Origin: Pseudolabrys sp.
GTDB taxonomy: Bacteria; Pseudomonadota; Alphaproteobacteria; Rhizobiales; Xanthobacteraceae
Assembly (NCBI GenBank): GCA_029980465.1
Contig: JARYIJ010000001.1
Coordinates: 3,297,501 to 3,361,500, forward strand
Direction: 5' to 3'
DNA length: 64,000 nt
A program made the position numbers and the translations under genes. Numbering within the stretch: the stretch's first letter is position 1; each line of letters begins with the position of its first letter. The notes beneath the pieces are model-generated. The model was not told the DNA's origin, searched no databases, and was given only the letters and a program-made list of their open reading frames with translations. This document shows positions 42,762-51,237 of the stretch, in pieces.

Positions 42762-43523
42762 TCAGCAGGCTGCCTTGCCGCAGCGCGCCGTGCTGATTTG
42801 CTGCTTCAGCGCGTCGAGGCCGACGGCGCCGACGACGACGTCCTTGCCGATGACGTAGCTCGGCGTGCCGCTCAGGCCGAGCTCGTCGCCGAGCTTGAGG
42901 TTCTCGTTGATGGTCGCCTTGATCTCGTTGCTCGCCAGATCCTTCTGCAACCGGGTCATGTCGAGGCCGACATCCTTGGCGACGGCGAGCGCGCGGGCGC
43001 CGTCGGCCTGGCCGCGGCCGCCCAAGAGCTTGGTGTGGAATTCCAGATACTTTTGTCCGGTCTTGTCCTGCATGCGCACCGCGACAGCCACCTTGGCGGC
43101 TTCGACCGAACCGGGACCGAGCACTGGAAATTCCTTGAGCACGACCCGCAGCTTCGGATCGGTTTTCAGGAGCGTGAGCATGTCGCTCATAGCGTGCTTG
43201 CAGTAGCCGCAGTTGTAATCGAAGAACTCAACCATCGTGACGTCGCCGTGCGGATTGCCGAGCACGACCTGGCGCGGCGAGTTGAAGATCTCCGCCGCGT
43301 TGTCCTTGACGCTGGCTTGCTGCTTGAGCGCCTGCGCCTGCGCCTGCCGCTTCTCGAGCTCGGCGATCGCCTCCTGCAGCACTTCCGGATGGGCGATGAT
43401 GTAGTCGTGGACGATCTTCTCGATGTCGCCGCGCTGCGCGGGTGAAATTTCAGCTGCGGTCGCCGTCGCAATGCCGATCAGCGCCACCGCGCCGGCCGCG
43501 AGAAGTCGCAAAGGGGAGATCAT
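42762..43523 (-). CDS. DsbA family thiol oxidoreductase
   Basis: This 253-residue exported thioredoxin-fold protein has a signal peptide (MISPLRLLAAGAVALIGIATATA), an N-terminal helical extension (about 25-85) and a CGYC active site in FFDYNCGYCKHAM near 110. The cis-Pro loop is LSGTPSYVIG near 222. This is the layout of DsbA-like oxidoreductases of the Com1/BdbD type, forming or shuffling disulfides in the periplasm. ATG 43523 has an AAGG site upstream; 43541 is the alternative. It follows the M48 protease gene by 29 bases in the same direction. Confidence 0.9.
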   Translation of the reverse strand: MISPLRLLAAGAVALIGIATATAAEISPAQRGDIEKIVHDYIIAHPEVLQEAIAELEKRQAQAQALKQQASVKDNAAEIFNSPRQVVLGNPHGDVTMVEFFDYNCGYCKHAMSDMLTLLKTDPKLRVVLKEFPVLGPGSVEAAKVAVAVRMQDKTGQKYLEFHTKLLGGRGQADGARALAVAKDVGLDMTRLQKDLASNEIKATINENLKLGDELGLSGTPSYVIGKDVVVGAVGLDALKQQISTARCGKAAC

Positions 43524-43552
43524 GGTCCGTATCCTTGTCATGGCCGGGTTAA

Positions 43553-44968
43553 TTAATTCGGCTTCGGTTTGGCCGACACGATGTCGTCCGCCTGGATCCA
43601 GGCCGGCGAGCCGACCGGGAAGCGGGTCTTGGCCCGCGACGCCAGCATTTCCGCGTTTTTCCGGTCGCCGCGATAGAACGCCGCTTTCGCCGAGGCAAGG
43701 TCGGCCTGGGCGAGGTCGCCCTTGCGGGCATAGGCGATGGCAAGTTGCGCGTAGATCGCGGGCGTATCCTGTTCCTGCGTCATGGCCGAGCGCAGCAGCC
43801 GGACGACCTCGTCAGCGTGCTTGGTGCCGTCCGGCGAGGCGTTGATGGCCTGCGCCAGCATGATCTCGATGAGCGCCGGGTCCGGCGCCAGTTGCACCGC
43901 GCGCCGCAACGGCCCGACGGCAAGCGCGGGCTTGCCGCCCTCGAGCAGCACCTGTCCCTTCAATTCGCGGAAATAGGGATTGTTGGGCTCCGACTGGATC
44001 AGCCCGTCGATCTGGGCGAGGGCGCTTGCCATGTTCGAGTGCCGGTAGGTCGCGATCGCGCGCGCGTAGCGGGCCGGCAGGCTGGTGTCGGTCATCGGAT
44101 AGCGGCGGGCCACCGTGTCGGGGCGGTCGAGGAAGCCGAACAGCTTGGCGCGCACCAGGTCATGCCGAAGCTGAAGCGCGGCCGGATCCTTGACGTTGTA
44201 ATAGGGACTAGCGTGCGCGATCGTTTCCAGCGTCGCGACACGATCTTGCGGGAAAGGATGCGTCTGCAGGTAGGGATTAGCGCCTTGCGTGGCGAACAGC
44301 GACTCGTTGCTCAGGCGCTTGAACGCGTCGATCAGGCCTTTTGCCGATTGATGCGTTTCCGTCAGGAATTTCACTGCGGCGTGGTCGGCCTGGTCTTCCT
44401 GCGTGCGCGCGTAAGCGAGCAGCGAGCGCCGGATCGCCTCGGCCGGCGCCATGGCGCCGCCGATGCCGACTCCTCCGCCGCTGCGCGCCGTCGCCACCAT
44501 CGCGCCGATGCCAAGCAGCATGGCGACGATGGTCTGGGTCTGCGCCGCGGCGAGACGCTCGCGCATGCGCATCAGGTGCCCACCGGCGAGATGGCCCGTT
44601 TCGTGCGCCAGGATGCCGATCATCTCGTTCGGCGTCTTCGTATCCATCAGCGCGCCGGCATTGACGAAGATATGACGGCCGTCCATCACGAACGCGTTGA
44701 ACTGCGTGTCGTTGATGATGACGACCTTGACGTTCTGCTTGGCGAGGCCGGCGACCTTGAGGATGGGACGCGCATAGTCGCGCAGCAGTTGTTCGGTCTC
44801 GGCGTCGCGAATGATCGGAACGCCGCCGCCACGCGGCGCGCTCTCCTGCGCTTGCGCCGCCGGCACGAGGACGCTTGATGCCGCCATCACCGCCGCGGTC
44901 GCGATGCATGCCGTCCGTAACGCTAGCCTCGGCTGCTGCGCCCTGATAGGTGTGCCGGGTTCGATCAT
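43553..44968 (-). CDS. M48 family metalloprotease with tetratricopeptide repeats (BepA-like)
   Basis: This 471-residue protein is exported (hydrophobic signal about 18-40). The M48 peptidase domain (about 55-260) has the zinc motif HETGH (His122, Glu123, His126) in ILAHETGHLAGGH and the downstream Glu in EDQADHAAV. The C-terminal part (about 300-460) consists of helical TPR-like repeats. It resembles BepA/YfgC, which monitors outer-membrane protein assembly. Together with the DsbA-like protein encoded next to it, it suggests a periplasmic quality-control pair. Confidence 0.93.
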   Translation of the reverse strand: MIEPGTPIRAQQPRLALRTACIATAAVMAASSVLVPAAQAQESAPRGGGVPIIRDAETEQLLRDYARPILKVAGLAKQNVKVVIINDTQFNAFVMDGRHIFVNAGALMDTKTPNEMIGILAHETGHLAGGHLMRMRERLAAAQTQTIVAMLLGIGAMVATARSGGGVGIGGAMAPAEAIRRSLLAYARTQEDQADHAAVKFLTETHQSAKGLIDAFKRLSNESLFATQGANPYLQTHPFPQDRVATLETIAHASPYYNVKDPAALQLRHDLVRAKLFGFLDRPDTVARRYPMTDTSLPARYARAIATYRHSNMASALAQIDGLIQSEPNNPYFRELKGQVLLEGGKPALAVGPLRRAVQLAPDPALIEIMLAQAINASPDGTKHADEVVRLLRSAMTQEQDTPAIYAQLAIAYARKGDLAQADLASAKAAFYRGDRKNAEMLASRAKTRFPVGSPAWIQADDIVSAKPKPN

Positions 44969-45104
44969 GCCTGCGGGTCACAAAATTGGGGGCAACCTAA
45001 TGACGCCTCCGACGGGGGTCAACGCGGACTCGATCACGTCTGCTTGCGGCGGATGCCACGCCAGCAAGCCGTCGGAATGCGGCTGAAGCGGGGCGGGTGG
45101 CAAG

Positions 45105-46280
45105 ATGCTCGACAGGGCCAAAAGGCTGCTGAAACCGTCGCAACGCGGCGAGGTTCCGCCGTTCATTGTCATGGACGTCATGGCCGCCGCGGCACGCATC
45201 GAGGCGGCCGGCGGGCGTGTCATTCACATGGAAGTGGGGCAGCCCGCGGCGTCGGCGCCGAAGACCGCCATCGCCGCCGCCCAGGCGGCGCTTGCCAAAG
45301 GCCGCATCGGCTACACGGAGAGTCTCGGCATACCGTCGCTGCGGCAGCGCATCGCACGGCATTATGACGAAGCCTACGGCCTTGCGGTCGATCCGGCACG
45401 CATCGCGATCACGACCGGTTCGTCCGGCGGGTTCGTTCTGGCTTTTCTCGCGCTGTTCGAACCGGGCGATCGGGTGGCGATCACAAATCCCGGCTATCCA
45501 CCGTACCGCCACATTTTAACGGCGCTCGGCTGCGAGCCGGTGCTGATCGAGACGAACGCCGCGACGCGGTGGGCCATGACGCCCGAGCAGCTGATTGCCG
45601 CGCATCGCAGGACGCCGCTAGCCGGCGTGCTGATCGCGAGCCCGGCCAATCCGACCGGAACGATGATGGACGCGGCCTCGCTGGCCCGGCTGATCGCCGC
45701 GGCGGAGGCGGAGGGCATCCGCGTCATCTCCGACGAGATCTATCACGGCCTCGATTATGCGTTCCGTGCGGAAACCGCGCTGAAGCTGTCCGGGCGCGTT
45801 ACTGTCATCAATTCATTTTCGAAATACTTCTGCATGACCGGCTGGCGCGTCGGCTGGATGGTGGTGCCGGAACCGATCGTGCGCAGCGTTGATCGCTTGC
45901 ACGGCAATCTCGCCATCTCGGTGCCGACCCTGTCGCAGATTGCCGCGGCGGCGGCGTTCGACGGACGCGACGAGATGGAGGAGGTCAAGCACGGCTACGA
46001 GGCGAACCGCAAAATCCTCATGGACGGTTTGCCGGCCGCCGGCCTCGACCGGTTCCTGCCGGTCGACGGCGCATTCTATCTCTACGCCGACATTTCGCGT
46101 TTCTCGAGCGACAGTCACGACTTCGCGCGGCGCATGCTCGACGAGGCGCATGTCGCCGCGACGCCCGGCATCGATTTCGATCCGGTGCACGGCAGGAGCT
46201 TTATCCGCTTCTGCTACGCCGGCTCGGCCGCCGAGATGCGTGAGGCGATCGCGCGCATCGGCCGCTGGCTCAAGGGTTAG
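45105..46280 (+). CDS. Class I/II pyridoxal-phosphate aminotransferase
   Basis: This 391-residue fold type I PLP enzyme has the conserved SPANPTGTMM segment, the Asp/Tyr of VISDEIYHGLDY and the PLP-binding lysine in NSFSKYFCMTGWRVG. It resembles aspartate/alanine aminotransferases of the AspB/AlaA type. Its amino donor and keto acid are not evident. It is divergent from the M48 protease gene and convergent with rne. Confidence 0.92.
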   Translation: MLDRAKRLLKPSQRGEVPPFIVMDVMAAAARIEAAGGRVIHMEVGQPAASAPKTAIAAAQAALAKGRIGYTESLGIPSLRQRIARHYDEAYGLAVDPARIAITTGSSGGFVLAFLALFEPGDRVAITNPGYPPYRHILTALGCEPVLIETNAATRWAMTPEQLIAAHRRTPLAGVLIASPANPTGTMMDAASLARLIAAAEAEGIRVISDEIYHGLDYAFRAETALKLSGRVTVINSFSKYFCMTGWRVGWMVVPEPIVRSVDRLHGNLAISVPTLSQIAAAAAFDGRDEMEEVKHGYEANRKILMDGLPAAGLDRFLPVDGAFYLYADISRFSSDSHDFARRMLDEAHVAATPGIDFDPVHGRSFIRFCYAGSAAEMREAIARIGRWLKG

Positions 46281-46345
46281 AGCCCGGCGCAAGGCTCCGC
46301 TTTCGCGAGCGGCCGTCGACCGGCGCGGTGCCGGGAACAGGAAAC

Positions 46346-49228
46346 CTACTTGCCCAGCAGACGCCGGCCCCACCAGCCCCGCTTCGGACTGCCGGATTCG
46401 TCCGTCGTGCTCGAGACGACCGGACTCGACGACGGCGCAGCCTGCGGCTGAGAGGTCGAAGGCGACTCGCGGACGGTGGATCCGCGGCGCGATGGCGTCG
46501 GTCCGGCGGCGTCAGGCGTCTCCGCCGCTTCAGGGGTCTCATCGCGCGATTGGGTACGCGGGGGTTCCGCGACGGATTCGGTCCGGGACCGGTCAGCCGC
46601 AGGCTCGAAGTCCGTTTGCGGCGCGGCCGGAGCCTCGTTATCCGAAACGCCGCCCGCGTCATCGTCAGACGCCGCATAAGACGGTTCGCGGTGTTCGTCG
46701 TGGCGGCCGTCGAAACCGTTTTCGCCATTGCGGCGATGTCTGCGTCCGCCGCGGCGGCCGCGGCGCCTGCGCCGGCGCTGACCGCCGTCGCCATCGCCGT
46801 TCTCGCCGGCGGCATGCTGCGGCTCCTCGGACGTCTGTTCGGCCGCTTCGCTGCCGTCATGATCCTCATGCTCGGCCACCTGCTCAGCGGTGTCGTGCGC
46901 GGACTCGGACGACACGCTCTCGCCGCGGCCTTCACCGCGCCCCCGCCCGCCGCGGCGCCGGCGGCGTCGGCGGCGCGGACCGTCGTCACGTTCGCCGTCG
47001 TCGGAGGCCGCCTCTGCCGTCTCGTCCTCGGTGCTGGCGACGGTTTCGCTCTCGCTGTCGGAATCCGCGACCTCCTCGACGAAATCGTCGGCGTCCTCGT
47101 CCGTGACCGGCAGCAGCGGCACCTGCTGGCTGGCCACGATCTGGCGCGCCTGCTCGGGCGTGTGAACCTGCTCGCCGCGGTCGATCACGAAAGCCTGCGC
47201 GCCGACCACGCTGGCGTCGGCGCTGACGGTGAGGGTGATCTGGAAGCGTTCTTCCAGCGCGCGCAGGTGACCGCGCTTGTGGTTGAGCACGTAGAGCGCG
47301 ACCTCGGAGCGGGTGCGGATGACGAGATTGTGGGTCGCCGACTTGATCAGCGTCTCCTCGATGCCGCGCAGCAATGCGAGCGCGACCGACGACACCGAGC
47401 GCACGTGACCCGATCCGCCGCAGACCGGGCACAGCTCGGTCGAGCTTTCCAGCACCGAGCTGCGGATGCGCTGTCGCGACATTTCGAGCAGGCCGAAATG
47501 CGAGATGCGGCCGACCTGGATGCGGGCGCGGTCGTGCTTGAGGGCGTCCTTGAGGCGCCGCTCGACCGTGCGATTGTTGCGGCCTTCATCCATGTCGATG
47601 AAGTCGATCACGATCAGGCCGGCGAGATCACGCAAGCGGAGCTGGCGCGCGATTTCCTCGGCGGCTTCTGAATTGGTCTTGACCGCGGTGTCCTCGATCG
47701 AGTGCTCGCGCGTGGCGCGGCCGGAGTTGACGTCGATCGCAACCAGCGCCTCGGTCTGATTGATGACGATGTAGCCGCCGGACCTGAGCTGCACGGTCGG
47801 CGTGAACATCGCGTCGAGCTGGCTCTCGATGCCGTAGCGGGTGAAGATCGGCTGGCTGTCGCGGTAGAGCTTCACGTTCTTGGCATGGCTCGGCATGAGC
47901 ATGCGCATGAACTCTTTGGCCTCCTCGTAGCCCGCTTCGCCCGCGACGATGATCTCTTCGATGTCCTTGCTGTAGAGGTCGCGGATCGAGCGCTTGATCA
48001 GCGAACCTTCCTCATAGACGAGGGTCGGCGCGGTCGACTTTAGCGTCAGGTCGCGCACGGTCTCCCAGATCCGCAGCAGGTATTCGAAGTCGCGCTTGAC
48101 CTCCTGCTTGGTGCGGCTGGCGCCCGCCGTGCGCAGGATCACGCCCATGCCTTCCGGCACTTCGAGATCCTGGGCGATTTCCTTCAGCCGGCTGCGGTCT
48201 TCCGATGACGTGATCTTGCGGCTGATGCCGCCGCCGCGCGACGTGTTCGGCATCAGCACCGAATAACGGCCGGCCAGCGAGAGATAGGTCGTGAGCGCCG
48301 CGCCCTTGGTGCCGCGCTCTTCCTTGACGACCTGCACCAGCATGACCTGGCGGCGCTTGATGACTTCCTGAATCTTGTACTGGCGGCGATAGCGGGGGAG
48401 GCGCTCCTGAACCTCCTCGAGCGCATCGGCGCCGCCGACCGACTCGACCGCTTCGTCTTCCTCGTCGTCATGATCGTCGTGGTCGTGGTCGTGGTCGTCG
48501 CCGTCACCGTTGCCGGCGTCCTGTGCCGCGGCCTCGGAGGCAGGATCGGTCTCTGCCGTGGTCTCCTCTTCGCCAATCGCGCTCTCGATCTGCTCGGCGG
48601 GCTCGCTCGGTGTCTCGACGAGCGTCTCTTCGCGCCCGGCGGCTTCGACATCCGCTGAGGCGGGCTCGGCCGCTGCGGGCGGCTCTTCGACCAGACGCTC
48701 CGACTGCGGCTGGCTGGTCGGCATCGTCTCGGCGGCCCCTTCGATAGCCGCCGCTTCCGACGACGGATCGGCGATCGGGCCTTCGTCGCCTTCACGGATC
48801 AATTCATCGGTCTGCGCCGCGTCTTCCGGCCCGGCCGCATCGCCGTGCACGGCGTCCTGACGGCGCCGGGCGCCCTGATTGCGGTGGCGCCAGCGGCGAC
48901 CGCCGCGGCGATGCTCGGTTTCGGCATCGGCTTCGCGGTGCGCGCGCTCTTCCTCGGCAAGCAGCGCCTGCCGGTCGGCGACCGGGATTTGATAATAGTC
49001 GGGGTGGATTTCGGAGAACGCCAGGAAGCCGTGGCGATTGCCGCCGTAATCGACGAACGCCGCCTGAAGCGACGGCTCGACGCGGGTCACCTTGGCTAGG
49101 TAAATGTTACCGCGAAGCTGCTTGCGGTTAGCGGACTCGAAATCGAATTCTTCGACGCGATTGCCGCGCATCACGACCACCCGGGTCTCCTCGGGGTGTG
49201 ATGCGTCGATCAGCATTTTGCTGGCCAT
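46346..49228 (-). CDS. rne: Ribonuclease E
   Basis: This 960-residue endoribonuclease drives mRNA decay and rRNA/tRNA processing. The S1 RNA-binding domain begins at about residue 35 but is split by a very acidic insertion of about 190 residues (roughly 95-285, with a DHDHDHDDHDDEEDE stretch). The catalytic Asp residues are in LVAIDVNSGRATREHS and LIVIDFIDMDEG, and the zinc-link is CPVCGGSGH. The C-terminal 250 residues form a disordered scaffold with two arginine-rich RNA-binding patches. The gene is preceded by a long leader of more than 400 bases. Confidence 0.96.
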   Translation of the reverse strand: MASKMLIDASHPEETRVVVMRGNRVEEFDFESANRKQLRGNIYLAKVTRVEPSLQAAFVDYGGNRHGFLAFSEIHPDYYQIPVADRQALLAEEERAHREADAETEHRRGGRRWRHRNQGARRRQDAVHGDAAGPEDAAQTDELIREGDEGPIADPSSEAAAIEGAAETMPTSQPQSERLVEEPPAAAEPASADVEAAGREETLVETPSEPAEQIESAIGEEETTAETDPASEAAAQDAGNGDGDDHDHDHDDHDDEEDEAVESVGGADALEEVQERLPRYRRQYKIQEVIKRRQVMLVQVVKEERGTKGAALTTYLSLAGRYSVLMPNTSRGGGISRKITSSEDRSRLKEIAQDLEVPEGMGVILRTAGASRTKQEVKRDFEYLLRIWETVRDLTLKSTAPTLVYEEGSLIKRSIRDLYSKDIEEIIVAGEAGYEEAKEFMRMLMPSHAKNVKLYRDSQPIFTRYGIESQLDAMFTPTVQLRSGGYIVINQTEALVAIDVNSGRATREHSIEDTAVKTNSEAAEEIARQLRLRDLAGLIVIDFIDMDEGRNNRTVERRLKDALKHDRARIQVGRISHFGLLEMSRQRIRSSVLESSTELCPVCGGSGHVRSVSSVALALLRGIEETLIKSATHNLVIRTRSEVALYVLNHKRGHLRALEERFQITLTVSADASVVGAQAFVIDRGEQVHTPEQARQIVASQQVPLLPVTDEDADDFVEEVADSDSESETVASTEDETAEAASDDGERDDGPRRRRRRRRGGRGRGEGRGESVSSESAHDTAEQVAEHEDHDGSEAAEQTSEEPQHAAGENGDGDGGQRRRRRRGRRGGRRHRRNGENGFDGRHDEHREPSYAASDDDAGGVSDNEAPAAPQTDFEPAADRSRTESVAEPPRTQSRDETPEAAETPDAAGPTPSRRGSTVRESPSTSQPQAAPSSSPVVSSTTDESGSPKRGWWGRRLLGK

Positions 49229-49662
49229 AATCTAATCTCACTGAGGTTGTTCCCCCGGCGCACCGGCGCCCAATCGGCGCATGACGGACGGCGAGGAGAC
49301 GAGCCTGATTGTGGTTGAAGGGATGGGACGCCTGTCCAGGCAGCCGTTCGGCGTCGACGGAACCCGACGCCAACGCGGCGACAGAGCTCCGGTACCGGCC
49401 TTCAGTCTGCTTTGGCTGCAATGTGCGCAGCATGAACGATGCGACCCGTGGCGGCGGCGCCCACGGGCGCGGCCTGATGTCATCGCCAACGGCTGACGCG
49501 TCCTGGACCGCGATGCGGCCAAACGCTGCTCCGGATGTCCTTCACAAGGGGGTTTCGGCTTGGCAACCGCCGGTCCGTCCTGCTCCTCGAGGGGACGGTC
49601 CCGAACTGGCGCGCCGGTGCCCGAACGCGGCACAACCGGAAAATTCAACCATCAGCCCGCCT
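49229..49662 (-). other. Long 5' leader of rne
   Basis: There is no credible gene in this stretch on either strand. If the promoter at 49663-49691 is used, rne has an untranslated leader of about 430 bases. Escherichia coli rne has a long leader through which RNase E represses its own synthesis, and a similar role is plausible here. A GC-rich palindrome (GGCGCCGGTGCGCC region near 49257-49270) lies near the start codon. Confidence 0.5.
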
Positions 49663-49691
49663 TACATACGGCCCCCGGCAGGGTCTGACAA
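49663..49691 (-). promoter_or_regulatory. Candidate promoter for rne
   Basis: On the minus strand TTGTCA (49686-49691) and TATGTA (49663-49668) are separated by 17 bases, a good match to the sigma-70-type consensus. It points towards rne. Confidence 0.45.
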
Positions 49692-49797
49692 GGGAAACCC
49701 CGGCCGGGGCGAAAAAGCCACACGCCACAAGCGTTTCGCGCCTGATTCAGGTTCCGTTAACCGGCGCGGGGCGTGTTGGAGTAGAAAGGCGACAAGG

Positions 49798-51027
49798 GTG
49801 GGATTCGTGGCCGTCCGCTTCATCGCTGCCGTCATTGCCATCACCGTGATCGCGCCGGGCGCCGTCCTTGCCCCGGCGCCCGTGCGCGCCGACGGCTATC
49901 CGGTGGCGACGGAGGCCCGGATCGGCGGCGACGCCAAAGGCACCCGGTTCGTGGTCGATTTTACCCAGAAGGTCGACGCGGCGACGTTCACCCTGGCCGA
50001 TCCCTATCGTGTCGTGGTCGATCTGCCGCAGGTGGTCTTCAAGCTGCCGGCCAAGGCGGGGGAAACCGGGCGGGGGCTCATCAAGGCGTTTCGCTACGGG
50101 CTCGTCATGCAGGGCGGCTCGCGCATCGTCATCGACACCAGCGGGCCCGTGAAGGTCGAAAAGGCCTTCGCACTGCCGGCCGCCGACGGACAGCCAGCGC
50201 GTCTGGTACTCGATCTGACCGCGACCGATCGCGATGCGTTCATGCGCAACGTCGAGCTCGAGCATCACGCCGCGCGCACGCCCAAGCGCGCATCGTTACC
50301 GGCGGTGGCGGACGATCCGCGGCCGCTGATCGTGATCGATCCCGGCCATGGCGGCATCGATACCGGCACCAAGGGGCCGAACGGCGAGACCGAGAAGTCG
50401 ATCGTGCTCGATTTCGCCACGGCGCTGCGCAAGAAGCTCGAACAGTCGGGGAAATACCGCGTCGCCATGACGCGCAGCGACGATACGTTCATTCCGCTGA
50501 TGGAGCGCGTGCAGATCGCGCGCCAGCTCAAGGCCTCACTGTTCATCTCGGTTCACGCCGACTATCTGCCGAAACGCGAGGGCGAGGCGCATGGCGCGAC
50601 CGTCTATACGCTGTCCGACAAGGCATCCGACGCCGAGGCGCAGCGCCTGGCCGACAGCGAGAACAAGGCCGACGCCATCGCCGGCGTCGATTTGGCGTCG
50701 GAGCCGGACGACGTCTCCAACATCCTGATTGATCTGGCGCAGCGTGAGACCAAGACCTTTTCCGTGCAATTCGCGCGCGACGCGGTGAGTTCACTCAAGG
50801 CGGCGACCCGGGTGCACAAGAGCCCGCTCAAGGCGGCCGGCTTTGTCGTGCTGCGTGCGCCGGATGTGCCCTCGGTGCTGGTGGAACTCGGTTATGTGTC
50901 GGACAAGGCCGATCTCAAGGACCTGCTGTCCGCGGATTGGCGCAACCGCACGGCGGGCGCGATCGCGTCGGCGGTCGATACCTATTTCTCGTCCCGGCTG
51001 GCCGGGGTGACGCGGGGTGCGGATTGA
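49798..51027 (+). CDS. amiC: N-acetylmuramoyl-L-alanine amidase with AMIN domain
   Basis: This 409-residue exported enzyme cleaves the amide bond between MurNAc and the stem peptide and helps separate daughter cells. It has a signal sequence, an AMIN targeting domain (about 40-140, GTRFVVDFTQKVDAATFTLADPYRVVVDLP) and an Amidase_3 domain (about 175-405) with zinc ligands in IVIDPGHGGIDTG, KSIVLDFA and SVHADY, plus the catalytic Glu region VLVELGYVSD. The GTG at 49798 has AAAGG at proper spacing. It is followed by the PBP1a gene. Confidence 0.95.
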   Translation: MGFVAVRFIAAVIAITVIAPGAVLAPAPVRADGYPVATEARIGGDAKGTRFVVDFTQKVDAATFTLADPYRVVVDLPQVVFKLPAKAGETGRGLIKAFRYGLVMQGGSRIVIDTSGPVKVEKAFALPAADGQPARLVLDLTATDRDAFMRNVELEHHAARTPKRASLPAVADDPRPLIVIDPGHGGIDTGTKGPNGETEKSIVLDFATALRKKLEQSGKYRVAMTRSDDTFIPLMERVQIARQLKASLFISVHADYLPKREGEAHGATVYTLSDKASDAEAQRLADSENKADAIAGVDLASEPDDVSNILIDLAQRETKTFSVQFARDAVSSLKAATRVHKSPLKAAGFVVLRAPDVPSVLVELGYVSDKADLKDLLSADWRNRTAGAIASAVDTYFSSRLAGVTRGAD

Positions 51028-51237
51028 CATGCCTTTAGCGACCTGCCGAATGGAGCGGGAGTGCCGGGCCCGCATTTTGTGGCCTCAGTTTCAACATAAA
51101 ACGGGACGAGCTAGGGTCGCTGCTCGCCGCTTTGGGCACCGGCAAGGCGCGGCGACGACAAGCCGGGCGATGAGGATGCCGATTTTGAGGTTACGGGCTG
51201 CCGGATCGGCCGTTGATGCGGCGCGCGGGCCGGCAGG

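Noticed and set aside
46328..47671. Open frame of 447 codons antisense to rne
   Set aside because: It mirrors the repetitive arginine/glutamate-rich tail of RNase E; composition is artefactual.
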